Shown piece after piece: positions 1-8,619 of a stretch of DNA of 64,000 nt (positions are counted from its first letter, which is position 1; every line of letters begins with the position of its first letter). Both the position numbers and the translations under genes were made by a program. Where the stretch lies: positions 2,748,501 to 2,812,500 of the forward strand of contig NZ_FNTJ01000001.1 in NCBI RefSeq assembly GCF_900105185.1, written 5' to 3'. Source of the stretch: Pseudomonas saponiphila. Lineage in GTDB: Bacteria > Pseudomonadota > Gammaproteobacteria > Pseudomonadales > Pseudomonadaceae. Under the pieces are notes generated by a model that worked only from the letters and a program-made list of their open reading frames with translations, was not told where the DNA came from and did no database searches.

Positions 1-72
1 TCCAGCAGCATGCTGCTCTCGGCGGTGATGGGCATCGGGGTGATCTCGGGGTTGCTGGTGGTGCTGGATTGA
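1..72 (+). CDS. 3' end of a membrane protein, possibly a transporter permease
   Basis: Only the last 23 codons are in the window, ending in TGA at 70-72. They encode a hydrophobic stretch (LLSAVMGIGVISGLLVVL) that reads as the final transmembrane helix of an integral membrane protein. The next gene encodes a periplasmic binding protein, so an ABC permease is possible, but about 570 bp and a hairpin separate them and the family cannot be named from this fragment. Confidence 0.55.
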   Translation, partial: SSSMLLSAVMGIGVISGLLVVLD

Positions 73-101
73 GCAGCGCCTTCCTTTGTCCGTGAGTGGT
101 T

Positions 102-137
102 AAAACGCCCCGCCCGGGTGATGCCCTGGCGGGGTTT
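102..137 (+). terminator. Rho-independent terminator-like hairpin
   Basis: CCCCGCC at 108-114 pairs with GGCGGGG at 128-134 and is followed by a short T run. It sits 30 bp after the stop of the partial gene at 1-72. Confidence 0.6.
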
Positions 138-142
138 GTGTC

Positions 143-625
143 GTTGCTCCGGCGGACTTGCTTGTCCGTCCAGGCACGCCGTTCAGTGCGCGTACTCCCT
201 TCGTCGATCTCGGGCCGAGTCTGCCGTCTAGGCAGCTTTTCCCTTGCCTGTGCCTCAGAAAAACCTCGTTTCGCAATGCGCCGGGTTAGGCAAACAATGA
301 ACCCCTGCATACGCCTGCCCGACTGCCCGGTGCGTTGTGGCGATGCACTGCCGATCGATTTGTTCTTCCTACAAAAACAACAGGGAGCAAGCGATGAACC
401 GCCATTCGAGCAAGACCGCGTCCGGCGACCCTGGACCGGTCGCAAACAGATCAAGCGAACGGGGCCGAAGAGCCCGCAACGGTAGCCATCCGGCTGCGCA
501 ACCCAGGCTGCGCCAGTCCGTGTACCGCTGACCAAGACTCGTCGTGCCCGGTGCTGTACCGCCCGTGAATACGGTCGCTTCCAGGCTTCTGCTGTGCAGG
601 TTCGTGCGGGCGAGCCGGCTTTCTT
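143..625. other. Intergenic stretch with no convincing gene
   Basis: About 480 bp separate the terminator from the ribosome-binding site of the next gene. A 45-codon frame at 394-531 has a passable GGGAG site before its ATG, but its product is basic and low in complexity, so I do not call it. This space probably holds the promoter of the binding-protein gene at 639. Confidence 0.4.
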
Positions 626-638
626 GAGGAAGGGTTTC

Positions 639-1679
639 ATGTCCAACACCTTGCGTTTCGGCGTTGCATTGTCGTGGCTTGTGCTGTGCGCCGGGGCTTC
701 GGCCCAGGTGCAGAACCTCACGGTCATTTCCTTTGGCGGAGCCACCAAACAGGCCCAGGAGAAGGCCTATTTCCAGCCATTCAACCAGAGCGGGGCGGGC
801 CGAGTGGTGGCCGGTGAGTACAACGGTGAATTGTCGAAGATCAAGGCCATGGTCGATGTCGGCAAGACCAGCTGGGACGTGGTCGAAGTGGAAAGCCCGG
901 AACTGTTGCGCGGTTGTGACGAGGGCCTGTTCGAGCCTTTGGACCTGTCGCGTTTCGGCGATCCGGCGCAGTTCGTCCCTGGCACCCTGAGCGAGTGCGG
1001 TGTGGCGACCTACGTCTGGTCGATGGTCATGGCTTTCGCTCCGGAGAAACTGGCCAAGGCCCCGGGCTCCTGGGCGGATTTCTGGAACCTCAAGGATTTC
1101 CCCGGCAAGCGCGGCTTGCGCAAGAGCGCCAAGTACACCCTGGAGATCGCTCTACTGGCGGACGGAGTCGCCCCCGAGCAGCTCTACCAGGTGCTCGGTA
1201 CTGCGCAGGGGGTGACCCGGGCCTTTGCCAAGCTGGATCAGATCAAGCCCTTTATCCAGTGGTGGGAAGCCGGGGCCCAGCCGCCCCAATGGCTGGTGGC
1301 CGGCGATGTGGTGATGAGCGCGGCCTATAACGGACGCATTGCCATGGCCCAGAAGGAGGGCATGCAGTTGAGCATTCTCTGGCCGCAGAGCCTGTATGAC
1401 CCGGAGTACTGGGCGGTGGTCAAGGGGTCGCCGAACAAGGCCCTGGCCGAGGATTTCATCCTGTTTGCCAGCCAGCCCCAGGCGCAGAAGGTGTTCTCGC
1501 AGAACATTCCCTACGGACCGGTGCACCGCCAGGCCTTGCCTCTGTTACCTGAAACGGTGCAGCAGCAATTGCCGACCTATGAGGCCAACCTGAAAGGCGC
1601 GCGTGCGGTGGATGCGGCCTTCTGGGTCGACCATGGCGAGGAGTTGGAACAGCGCTTCAACGCCTGGGCCGCGCGCTGA
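639..1679 (+). CDS. ABC transporter substrate-binding protein (spermidine/putrescine type)
   Basis: A 346-residue periplasmic solute-binding protein. The ATG at 639 follows GAGGAAGGG and opens a clean signal peptide (hydrophobic run to about residue 22, cleavage after ASA); the frame stays open upstream to 594, but that extension is not signal-like. The mature part begins NLTVISFGG, the first strand usual in the PotD/PotF-like family of extracellular binding proteins, and the length fits. It should deliver a polyamine or related cation to an inner-membrane ABC transporter. No permease or ATPase follows, although the partial membrane protein upstream may belong to it. A second protein of the same fold lies at 4225-5325, on the other side of an aminotransferase, which suggests an amine uptake and catabolism locus. 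The ligand is inferred from family and context. Confidence 0.85.
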   Translation: MSNTLRFGVALSWLVLCAGASAQVQNLTVISFGGATKQAQEKAYFQPFNQSGAGRVVAGEYNGELSKIKAMVDVGKTSWDVVEVESPELLRGCDEGLFEPLDLSRFGDPAQFVPGTLSECGVATYVWSMVMAFAPEKLAKAPGSWADFWNLKDFPGKRGLRKSAKYTLEIALLADGVAPEQLYQVLGTAQGVTRAFAKLDQIKPFIQWWEAGAQPPQWLVAGDVVMSAAYNGRIAMAQKEGMQLSILWPQSLYDPEYWAVVKGSPNKALAEDFILFASQPQAQKVFSQNIPYGPVHRQALPLLPETVQQQLPTYEANLKGARAVDAAFWVDHGEELEQRFNAWAAR

Positions 1680-1800
1680 CGGCATCCCCCCGGCTGCAGG
1701 CGTGAGCTTGCCCGCGCTGCCATGAAAAACGCCGTGTTCACCCAGTGGACACGGCGTTCTCGTTGTAGGGCATCGCCCGCGCATTCGCTCCCGCAGCTTT

Positions 1801-2673
1801 TCAGCCCGTGGCGGGGGGCCGGGTCAGCCAGTCGATAAACAGCGAAAACAGCTCGGCCTGGGAGTTGATGGCCAGTTTGGTGTAGAGATTCTTGCGGTGC
1901 ATGCGCACGGTTTCCGGAGAGATCTGCAGCACCTTGGCGGTGGATTTCACCGAATGGCCGCGCAGGATCAGGTGGGCGATCTCCCGTTCGCGGGCCGTCA
2001 GCAGCGGATTGCCGAAACTCATGAAGGCGGCTTCGATCTGCTGGTTGAGGTTGGTCGGTGTCTGGGTTGGCAGCCAATCGGCCGGGGCCTGGCGCAGCAG
2101 TTGCTGCAGGCCGCCGGCGGTGCCGAAACGGCGCAACAGTTCGCGCACCAGCGGTTCCACGGCCCTGAGCAAGGCCAGGGGTGCGCTGGCGAAGCGTGCG
2201 CCGCTCAGGCCTTGGAACATGCACAGGGAGATCTTGCTCTGGGGGTCGAGGTCGACGATGTAGTAGCTGTCCTCGGCGCCCCCGGTCTTGAGGTAGTAGG
2301 TCTTGTAGTACTGGCTGCTGAAGAAGTCGTCTGGGGCGATTTCCGAGAGGTGGTAGAAGCCTTCGGCCAGGCCGTTTTCCACGGCCAGGCAAAAGGGATC
2401 CAGCAGGTAGCCCCGGGAAAAGTAGCGGTTGATGATCTCGTCGCGGTATTCGCCGACGATGCCTTGTTCGTGCAGCAACTGCGGCGGCAGGCCTTTGCGC
2501 TCCAGGCTGATCATCATGGATTCGATCGGGGTCAGGGCGTTCAGCGCTGCTGCCAGGCGGGGCAGGAATGCATCATCGTCCACGGCCTGGAACGCTTCGG
2601 TCAGGCCGGCATGCCAGGTCTGCAGGGCCTGGAGGGACAAAAGGGCAGTGGAGGTATCGGCAGGTGCGCTCAT
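1801..2673 (-). CDS. LuxR-family transcriptional regulator
   Basis: A 290-residue regulator. The last 65 residues form a LuxR-type winged HTH (LTAREREIAHLILRGHS, then SPETVRMHRKNLYTKL). The roughly 200-residue N-terminal part resembles the helix-rich ligand-binding region of LuxR-like solos. No phosphoacceptor domain is evident, so this is unlikely to be a two-component response regulator. I chose the ATG at 2673 (MSAPADTS); the frame continues upstream only by running across the end of the next gene. It is encoded 77 bp downstream of the aminotransferase in the same direction and probably controls the amine genes around it. The inducer is unknown. Confidence 0.85.
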   Translation of the reverse strand: MSAPADTSTALLSLQALQTWHAGLTEAFQAVDDDAFLPRLAAALNALTPIESMMISLERKGLPPQLLHEQGIVGEYRDEIINRYFSRGYLLDPFCLAVENGLAEGFYHLSEIAPDDFFSSQYYKTYYLKTGGAEDSYYIVDLDPQSKISLCMFQGLSGARFASAPLALLRAVEPLVRELLRRFGTAGGLQQLLRQAPADWLPTQTPTNLNQQIEAAFMSFGNPLLTAREREIAHLILRGHSVKSTAKVLQISPETVRMHRKNLYTKLAINSQAELFSLFIDWLTRPPATG

Positions 2674-2750
2674 GCCCGGCAGTTTAACTGCCGGGCGCAG
2701 ACCGGGTAAGAGTCCGCGACAGGGCGCCGCTGGCACCGGTTGCAGGCGCA

Positions 2751-4166
2751 TCATTCCAGGTACTGAGCGTCGCGGCGCAGCTCGGCGGCGGCCTCCAGAA
2801 TGCACTCGCGCAGGGTGTCGACGATCTGGTCGATCTGCTGGCGGTTGATGATCAGCGGCGGCGACATGACGTTGAGGTGGCCGATCGGGCGCACCAGCAA
2901 GCCCTTGGCCTGGGCCCGCAGGTGAATGCGCTCGGCGATGTTCAGGGCTTCCGGCAGCAGTGCCTTGTTCTGCTTGTCCGCGACGAATTCGACACAGGCC
3001 ATCAGCCGCATGCAACGCACGTTGCCCACCAGGGGCAATTCGGCCAGGGTCTGCAGGCGCTGCTCCATATAGCGCCCGACATCCTCGACATGGGCCAGCA
3101 GGTTCTCCCGCTCGATGATCTCAATGTTCTTCAGTGCCGCGACGCAGCTCACCGGGTGCCCGCTGTAGGTGAAACCGTGGGTAAAGCAGCGCCCTTTGCC
3201 CGGCTCGCCGATCACCTGCCAGATGCGCTCGGAAAAGATGCAGGCCCCCAGGGGCAGGTAGCCCGACGTCAGGCCCTTGGCGGTGGTGATGATGTCCGGC
3301 TGCATGTCGAACACCTCCTGCGAGGCAAAGAAGGTGCCCAGGCGTCCGAATGAGGTCACCACCTCGTCGGCCACATACAGCAGGTCGTAGCGCTGACAGA
3401 TCTCCCACATGCGCCGGTGATAGCCCTCGGGCGGAATGATCACCCCGCCGGAGCCCATGATGGGTTCGGCGAAGAACGCCGCTACCTTGTCCGGGCCGAT
3501 GGTGAGGATCTTGTCTTCGAATTCCGCCACCAGGAATTCGAGGAAATCGGCTTCGCTCATGCCGGCCGGCGCCCGGTAGTAGTTGGGGCAAGAGATGTGG
3601 TGAAACAGGTCGCTCATGAAGTCGAATTCTGGCGCGCGGTCCGCGGCCTTGTTGCCGATGGACATGGTGAGGAAGGTCGAGCCGTGGTAGGCATTGTGCC
3701 GCGAGATCACGTGCTTCTTCTCATGCTTGCCGCGACTGTTCTGATAGAACTGCACCAGGCGGTAGGCGGTGTCCACTGCGGTGGAGCCGCCAGTGGTGAG
3801 GAACACGTGATTCAGGTCGCCGGGAGCCAGGCTGGCGAGTTTTTCGCAAAGTTCGATGGCGCTGACGTTGGCCATGTCGCAGAACGGATTGGAGTAGGCC
3901 AGCTGCCGCACCTGATCGGCGATGGCCTCGGCCATTTCCTCCCGCCCCAGGCCGATGTTGGTGCACCACATGCCGCCGACTGCATCCAGGTAACGGTTGC
4001 CGGCGGTGTCATAGATGTAGGCGCCGTCGCCGGCGGCGATGTTCAACGAACCCTGTTCGCGGTGTTCGTCGAACATGTGGAAACCGTGCATGTAATGCGC
4101 CTTGTCGGCGGCCACCAGCCTGGGTTCGTCGAACTGCTGGAAGAAGGTTGCGGATTGGATAGCCAT
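2751..4166 (-). CDS. Class III PLP-dependent aminotransferase (omega-amine type)
   Basis: A 471-residue fold-type I aminotransferase of class III. The PLP-binding lysine is in TTAKGLTSGYLPLGA, with the preceding DE pair of the cofactor pocket in LLYVADEVVTSFGRLG and the glycine-rich TTGGSTAVDTAYRL. The length and the MWCTNIGLG segment fit the omega-amino acid or polyamine:pyruvate transaminases. It would move an amino group from an amine such as putrescine or beta-alanine to pyruvate. The ATG at 4166 follows GAGG. It lies between two polyamine-type binding proteins and a LuxR regulator, which supports a role in amine catabolism. The exact substrate cannot be read from the sequence. Confidence 0.9.
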   Translation of the reverse strand: MAIQSATFFQQFDEPRLVAADKAHYMHGFHMFDEHREQGSLNIAAGDGAYIYDTAGNRYLDAVGGMWCTNIGLGREEMAEAIADQVRQLAYSNPFCDMANVSAIELCEKLASLAPGDLNHVFLTTGGSTAVDTAYRLVQFYQNSRGKHEKKHVISRHNAYHGSTFLTMSIGNKAADRAPEFDFMSDLFHHISCPNYYRAPAGMSEADFLEFLVAEFEDKILTIGPDKVAAFFAEPIMGSGGVIIPPEGYHRRMWEICQRYDLLYVADEVVTSFGRLGTFFASQEVFDMQPDIITTAKGLTSGYLPLGACIFSERIWQVIGEPGKGRCFTHGFTYSGHPVSCVAALKNIEIIERENLLAHVEDVGRYMEQRLQTLAELPLVGNVRCMRLMACVEFVADKQNKALLPEALNIAERIHLRAQAKGLLVRPIGHLNVMSPPLIINRQQIDQIVDTLRECILEAAAELRRDAQYLE

Positions 4167-4224
4167 GGGCTTTACCTCGGGTCAAAGCATTGCGTGGACA
4201 GCGTGTGGAATCCGAGCGGCTGGA

Positions 4225-5325
4225 TCACTTGCCGATCTTCACCATGTTCCAGGTGCGGGTGATCAGGCGGGTACTGGCGGGGGACTGGATCGTCTGGGTG
4301 AACAGTCGCTCGCGGGTCTGGGCATCGGGATAGATCGCCGGGTTGTCGCGCACTTCGGCGCTGAGCAGCGGCGTGGCCTGGAGATTGGCATTGGCATAGC
4401 GGATGTAGTCGCTGACCTCGGCCATGACCTGGGGCTGCAGCAGGTACTCGATAAAAGCGTGGGCATTGGCCGCATTCGGGGCGTCGGCAGGAATGTAGAA
4501 GTTGTCGAACCAGATCAGCGAACCTTCCCTGGGAATGAAGTAGTCGAGCTTGACCGGTGCTCCGGCCTCATTGGCCCGGGCCTGGGCCGTGGCGTAGTCG
4601 CCGGACCAGGTGGCGCTCAGGCACAGCTCGCCATTGGCCAGGCCGTTGAGGTAGCTGGTGGAGTCGAACTTGCGAATGTAGGGGCGCACGGCCATCAAGG
4701 TCTCCTGCGCGGCCTTGAGATCGGCGGGCTCGGCGCTGTTGGGATTGCGCCCCAGCCAGGCCAGGACCAGCGGCAGGATATCGGTGGGCGAGTCCTGCAG
4801 TGTTACCCCGCAATCGGCGAAGCGCGACACCACCTTGGGATCGAACAGCATCGCCAGGGAACCGATGGGCGCATCCGGCATCCGCTCGCGGATCTTGTCG
4901 ACGTTGTAGGTCACGCCATTGCTGCCCCAGGTGTAGGGCGCCGAATACTCCACGCCCGCGTCGTAGTTCTCCAGGCTCTTGAGCACCTGGGGGTCGAGAT
5001 TCTGCCAGCTGGGCAGCCACTGCTTGTTCAACGGCTGGAACACCCGCGCCTTGATCAAGGGCGGCACCAGCGCGGCATTGAGCACCACCAGGTCATAGCC
5101 GGAGCGCCCCGGAAGCAGCTTGCCTTGCACGGTTTCGTAGGAGTCGAAGGTGTCGTAGATCACCTTGATCCCGCTGGCCTTCTCGAAGCCGGCGAGGGTG
5201 TGCTCACCGATGTAGTCCGACCAGTTGTACAGACGCAAGGTCTTGCCCGCGGACTCCTGGGCCTGCCCCCCGACTGCCGCCACCGCCAGAACCACGCCAA
5301 ATACCGCAGTGAATGCTATGCGCAT
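4225..5325 (-). CDS. Polyamine ABC transporter substrate-binding protein (PotF/SpuD-like)
   Basis: A 366-residue periplasmic protein. The ATG at 5325 begins a signal peptide ending near GGQAQ and follows AAGGCGGAA; an in-frame extension upstream lacks a good start. The mature N-terminus, TLRLYNWSDYIGEHTLAGF, is the hallmark of the PotD/PotF/SpuD family, and the protein carries the usual KGL-less but aromatic-rich binding pocket (YTWGSNGVTYN, SATWSGDYA, LIWFDNFYIP). It should bind putrescine or spermidine. It is transcribed just ahead of the aminotransferase, 58 bp away, probably in one operon with it and the LuxR regulator: uptake followed by transamination. Confidence 0.9.
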   Translation of the reverse strand: MRIAFTAVFGVVLAVAAVGGQAQESAGKTLRLYNWSDYIGEHTLAGFEKASGIKVIYDTFDSYETVQGKLLPGRSGYDLVVLNAALVPPLIKARVFQPLNKQWLPSWQNLDPQVLKSLENYDAGVEYSAPYTWGSNGVTYNVDKIRERMPDAPIGSLAMLFDPKVVSRFADCGVTLQDSPTDILPLVLAWLGRNPNSAEPADLKAAQETLMAVRPYIRKFDSTSYLNGLANGELCLSATWSGDYATAQARANEAGAPVKLDYFIPREGSLIWFDNFYIPADAPNAANAHAFIEYLLQPQVMAEVSDYIRYANANLQATPLLSAEVRDNPAIYPDAQTRERLFTQTIQSPASTRLITRTWNMVKIGK

Positions 5326-5721
5326 GCTGGAATTCCGCCTTGAACCTGATGGAAGGAGCCCGGGTCGAGCCGTTGGCGCTACTGTCCGCGAGCGACCGGA
5401 CACGCGCCATAACCCGATCGGGTAGGTGGCAGGGCGAGGAGAGAGGAGAGAGCAATCCGCCGTCATGTGTGCAATCATCCAGCGCCATTGCCCACTCCGA
5501 CACGGATTTGCAACTGCCCGGAAACCTGCAGAAACAGCCCGGCAGAAAAAATATCGAATAGGAGTTGCCAGGAATGGAAAACATGTCCATAATTGCGACC
5601 ATTCCTCAGCGAGGAAACGGAAAAACTCTTTAAAAATCAAAGAGTTGCGAGATGAGGTTAATCTCGAAAGCCGTTCCAGTTTGTACGTGTTCAGTGTTGC
5701 TTTACGGTACTGGACACTTGG
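5326..5721. other. Intergenic region upstream of tRNA-Cys
   Basis: About 395 bp without a supported gene. Short frames here are in poor sequence context and cross the promoter region of the binding-protein gene. The last 100 bp are AT-richer and probably contain the tRNA promoter, but I could not pick a clear -35/-10 pair. Confidence 0.4.
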
Positions 5722-5795
5722 GGCCGAGTAGCAAAATGGTTATGCAGCGGATTGCAAATCCGCCTACGCCGGTTCGATTCCGACCTCGGCCTCCA
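5722..5795 (+). tRNA. tRNA-Cys (GCA)
   Basis: A complete 74-nt cloverleaf. GGCCGAG (5722-5728) pairs with CTCGGCC (5785-5791), followed by T and an encoded CCA. The anticodon stem-loop has GGATT-GCA-AATCC and the T-loop has GGTTCGATTCC. It is the integration site of the accessory region: its 3' part recurs at 19033 and 28501, while only this copy keeps the 5' half. Confidence 0.97.
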
Positions 5796-5843
5796 CCCTT
5801 GAAAACCCCGTAGATTAACGTCTACGGGGTTTTTTATTGCCTG
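5749..5843 (+). repeat. attL: tRNA-Cys 3' half plus terminator, copy 1 of 3
   Basis: A 95-bp segment from the 5' side of the anticodon stem through the tRNA end and terminator to GCCTG. It recurs at 19033-19126 (one A missing) and 28501-28595 (a few substitutions). Upstream of GGATTGC the three copies differ (CAGC here, TTTTACCT in the others), so crossover falls at or near the anticodon stem, as in many tyrosine-integrase tRNA sites. Confidence 0.92.
5802..5836 (+). terminator. Terminator of tRNA-Cys
   Basis: CCCCGTAGA and TCTACGGGG pair across a short loop and are followed by six T. The hairpin is duplicated with the att segment in the two downstream copies. Confidence 0.9.
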
Positions 5844-6219
5844 GGATTTGGGTGATCGCTTCCGCAAATTTTAGGATCGCTTCCGCAAGTGGTCGGTTTT
5901 TTGAACTGAGCTAAGAGAGATTCCACGAGATCGGGTACGAGTTCATGCTTGATGCTGGCTGCGAGGTTTGCCTCTGTTGCTATGAGCTATCTTGGCTTTA
6001 AATTCATGGTTGCATTCAGATTGGGCCCTTAAAAATGCGACAGCGTTCGGCCGAAAGCTGCTATTTAATGGTGCCTATCAAATCAGGGGTGATTCGCCAT
6101 CCCAAACTCAATGGACTCCAGTGATGCAAGGCCCCCTTGCTATCGCTGTGCTACCATCAACCACTCGCAGCTGACGTCAGGCACGTCTGGCACTAATAGT
6201 CACTACGGACGTACATCGC
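5844..6219. promoter_or_regulatory. Left arm of element 1 with repeated TTCCGCAA sites
   Basis: No gene is seen in these 376 bp. GATCGCTTCCGCAA occurs twice with a 21-bp period (5854-5867 and 5875-5888), two helical turns, right next to attL. The same TTCCGCAA core occurs beside the other att copies (18921-18928, 28390-28397; inverted at 18983-18990). This looks like a set of integrase arm-binding sites. The rest must hold the promoter of the operon starting at 6220. Confidence 0.45.
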
Positions 6220-7380
6220 ATGGATGATCAAGTAAAAAATACGCCTCATTCCAATACGGATACTGAAGTTAAAAATACTGAAGTTAGATCGCTCGTTGTG
6301 TTGAACGCGTGTGCTGCGAAATTTTTCAAAAAAACGCTTGGTGGCCTAACTTTCTACGATAGTAATAAAGGTAACGACTGGGATCTCAAATCCCCAGTAT
6401 GTGTTGATTTTGTGAATCTCATTGGCAAAAAGTTTTCTAAGAGTGGGAGGATTTACGGATATGTAGATCCGAATATGCTCGCTGCTGCCGATAACTTTTC
6501 TAAGTACGCTAACAATCTCGATTTCAATGCCTTTGTCAGTGGTGTTATGGAGCGGCTGTGCCATGAGGCAAACGACCCGGCTCGACGCTCTCTCAATGAG
6601 GGTTATGTTGTATTTTCGCACTATAAAGATTTTCGGCAGGTAGACCATCTCTTAATTGTCATGCTTGGTAAAAGAGGTGGGTATGATTTTGACGATGACA
6701 ACAATCTCAATCCGAGAGGAACGGAAAGCCTAAACCTTCAAGATTTTCGTCAGGCCGCCTGTATGGATCTGACAGAGTTCAAAAAAGGCTTCCCGAAAAA
6801 TACAGGTGACTCCTACCTTTATTTTATTAAAGGGAATTCAAAAAGCGAATTCTTTAACAGTGCGCTCGGTTGTTCCGATTCGATTCCAGGCAAGGTCTGT
6901 GTTGATAATTTGAAAGACGCGCTGGGCGCATACTTCACAGAAGAAGCAAATACGCTTTCCTCTTCAGATCGACGCACAATTTATACGCGAGTAGTTAGCT
7001 ATATTGAAAATAAAGCTGGTGAGAGAGTGCATCTCTCAGAAATTCAGCGCGTGATAAATAAATGTCTGAACGAGGACTCACCTCATCTCGATGGGCTCAT
7101 AAAATTTATTTCAGAAAACTCTGAACGCTTTAAAGTGAGTGAAGAATTTCAACCTTCTGGTGTTACCGCAAAAAAAATGGGCTATGTGGATCTTAAGCTA
7201 CCCTCCGGAGAATTCGTGGGGCGTTTGAAGCTAGATGCTGTGGCTGTTGGTGAGAGCACTGCTGATCTTAGTGTCGACAAGAATTTTGTGTACCTGAAGG
7301 TAAAGCTTCCAAGCGACGTGTCAAACAGGCTGAAGAGTATAAATGCTGATGATCCATCGTCAGGATCCCAAAATGCTTGA
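6220..7380 (+). CDS. NdpA/YejK-like nucleoid-associated protein (island-borne)
   Basis: A 386-residue cytosolic protein that I match by pattern to the 37-kDa nucleoid-associated protein family (NdpA/YejK). The diagnostic central block is present: GYVVFSHYKDFRQVDHLLIV near residues 127-146, LNLQDFRQAACMDLTEFKKG near 170-190, and YLYFIKGNSKSEFFNSALG near 198-217. It is somewhat longer than the housekeeping NdpA (about 335) and its N-terminus and C-terminal tail differ. Its codon use is AT-rich compared with the flanking chromosome, so it was acquired with the element. The stop overlaps the start of the next gene by 8 nt, so the two are very probably translated as a pair. A second NdpA-type protein tied to a membrane partner in the att-to-integrase slot suggests a defence or superinfection role. 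That is inference only. Confidence 0.75.
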   Translation: MDDQVKNTPHSNTDTEVKNTEVRSLVVLNACAAKFFKKTLGGLTFYDSNKGNDWDLKSPVCVDFVNLIGKKFSKSGRIYGYVDPNMLAAADNFSKYANNLDFNAFVSGVMERLCHEANDPARRSLNEGYVVFSHYKDFRQVDHLLIVMLGKRGGYDFDDDNNLNPRGTESLNLQDFRQAACMDLTEFKKGFPKNTGDSYLYFIKGNSKSEFFNSALGCSDSIPGKVCVDNLKDALGAYFTEEANTLSSSDRRTIYTRVVSYIENKAGERVHLSEIQRVINKCLNEDSPHLDGLIKFISENSERFKVSEEFQPSGVTAKKMGYVDLKLPSGEFVGRLKLDAVAVGESTADLSVDKNFVYLKVKLPSDVSNRLKSINADDPSSGSQNA

Positions 7381-8500
7381 TCGAATCTCACTTGATGGTG
7401 ATCAGCTCATATTTGACACTCGATCTCTTGATATAGAGAGCGTCTATGAGTTCCTCAAAACCTATGGTTGCCAGAGTCCCGAAAGTTTGGACTTGATTGG
7501 GCGAGATCTTTTTCTGCTGGACTCTTCAGCGTGGAACGAAGGTTACGTGCCCTTCTTTGCCAATGCAGAGGCAATGTGGCATACGATACGGACGCGTAGC
7601 AAAAAGCCTGAATACATACACATTATAGGTGTGGATGAGAATCAGTATGTTTCAATTTCTCGGCTAATTGACCTGTATTTTTTAATTAGAGAAATCCTTG
7701 CGACGCTTTGCCATAACAACGGTGATGAAAGCCAAATCCTCAAATACATATTCTATAGTTCGAAAGAGTCCTTTCTTACAAAGTTAGAAGTGTCTTATCT
7801 CATGGAGTGTGATGAGCTAATAGCCATAGAGGTGGATGCAGAAGGGATTAAGCATGCTCAAAAAATGCATGCGGCGGTGATGGCGGATGAGGACGTTCAT
7901 TGTGAAGAAAGACGTCACGTTATGCGAGAAGCGCTGACAGATTTTTTAAAGGATAAAAAAGACTGTAATGTTGCTGTAGTTATGGCGTCCATTTCGATTT
8001 TTTACAAAAAATACAATGAGCGTTATAAGGTTTATGTAAGCAAGTTTTCTGTTAACAAAATTCTCACTGAGATCGAAAATGATTGTGTTAATTTCTTGGG
8101 CAAGGTCCAAGATGCAATCATGTCTCAGCAGACAAAGGCGTTTGCTATACCGGGTAGTATCGTTGCGGCGGGCGCTATTTTAAAACCTGCTACCACTGCA
8201 TGGGATTACCTCGTCATAGTTGTGGGGTTGGTAATATCAACCTGGATGATTACCTCCTTAAATAATAACGTAATTGCTCATATCAAGTTACTTGCAGAAG
8301 AGTTTCAGCGCTCCACTAAAAAGTATGACGATATCGTTGTGGGGGTAGAAGAGATACAGTTGAAAATTGAGGGGTCTCGACAAAAACTTTCGACTTCCTC
8401 TAGCTCAGCTGAAACTAAACTTAAGGTGCTAACCCGGGTATGCTGGTTAATACTTGTGCTAGTAAACCTGATTTTGCTCAAACGCTTCTTAGATAATTAG
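7373..8500 (+). CDS. Membrane protein partner of the NdpA-like gene (unknown family)
   Basis: A 375-residue protein of no family I recognise. I chose the ATG at 7373 because it follows AGGA at the right distance and overlaps the upstream stop by 8 nt; an in-frame ATG at 7343 would add 10 residues. The first 250 residues look soluble and acidic, with a cysteine- and histidine-containing middle part. Two hydrophobic segments near residues 257-299 (IPGSIVAAGAI, DYLVIVVGLVISTWMI) could form a hairpin. A polar, coiled-coil-like stretch follows, and a final helix near 351-372 (CWLILVLVNLILL) anchors the end. The layout, a cytosolic sensor-sized domain with a membrane effector-like C-terminus, resembles that of some abortive-infection proteins, but no catalytic motif is seen. 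Confidence 0.8.
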   Translation: MLDRISLDGDQLIFDTRSLDIESVYEFLKTYGCQSPESLDLIGRDLFLLDSSAWNEGYVPFFANAEAMWHTIRTRSKKPEYIHIIGVDENQYVSISRLIDLYFLIREILATLCHNNGDESQILKYIFYSSKESFLTKLEVSYLMECDELIAIEVDAEGIKHAQKMHAAVMADEDVHCEERRHVMREALTDFLKDKKDCNVAVVMASISIFYKKYNERYKVYVSKFSVNKILTEIENDCVNFLGKVQDAIMSQQTKAFAIPGSIVAAGAILKPATTAWDYLVIVVGLVISTWMITSLNNNVIAHIKLLAEEFQRSTKKYDDIVVGVEEIQLKIEGSRQKLSTSSSSAETKLKVLTRVCWLILVLVNLILLKRFLDN

Positions 8501-8619
8501 TGTCGCTCTCTGACTAAATCACATAAAAGATAGGTTCTTCAGTTAATTCCATACTAGACTCGATTTCAATTGTCTTCGTTTGGCCGTATACGGCCAATGA
8601 TGATTTTGGCTGCGTACTG
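8501..8619. other. Short convergent gap
   Basis: About 120 bp between the stop of the membrane protein and the convergent stop of the integrase. GGCCGTATACGGCC (8582-8595) is a perfect 14-bp palindrome and could act as a terminator stem or protein-binding site. Confidence 0.4.

Noticed and set aside
96..531. Two overlapping plus-strand frames upstream of the first binding protein
   Set aside because: They cross a terminator-like hairpin, lack good ribosome sites and have arginine/proline-rich products typical of chance frames in GC-rich DNA.
1897..2709. 270-codon plus-strand frame opposite the LuxR gene
   Set aside because: It is an antisense shadow of a clearly recognisable regulator, with a Gln/Gly/Val-rich, non-protein-like product.
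5992..6174. 60-codon frame before the NdpA-like gene
   Set aside because: No ribosome site, no recognisable pattern, and it lies in the element arm region.
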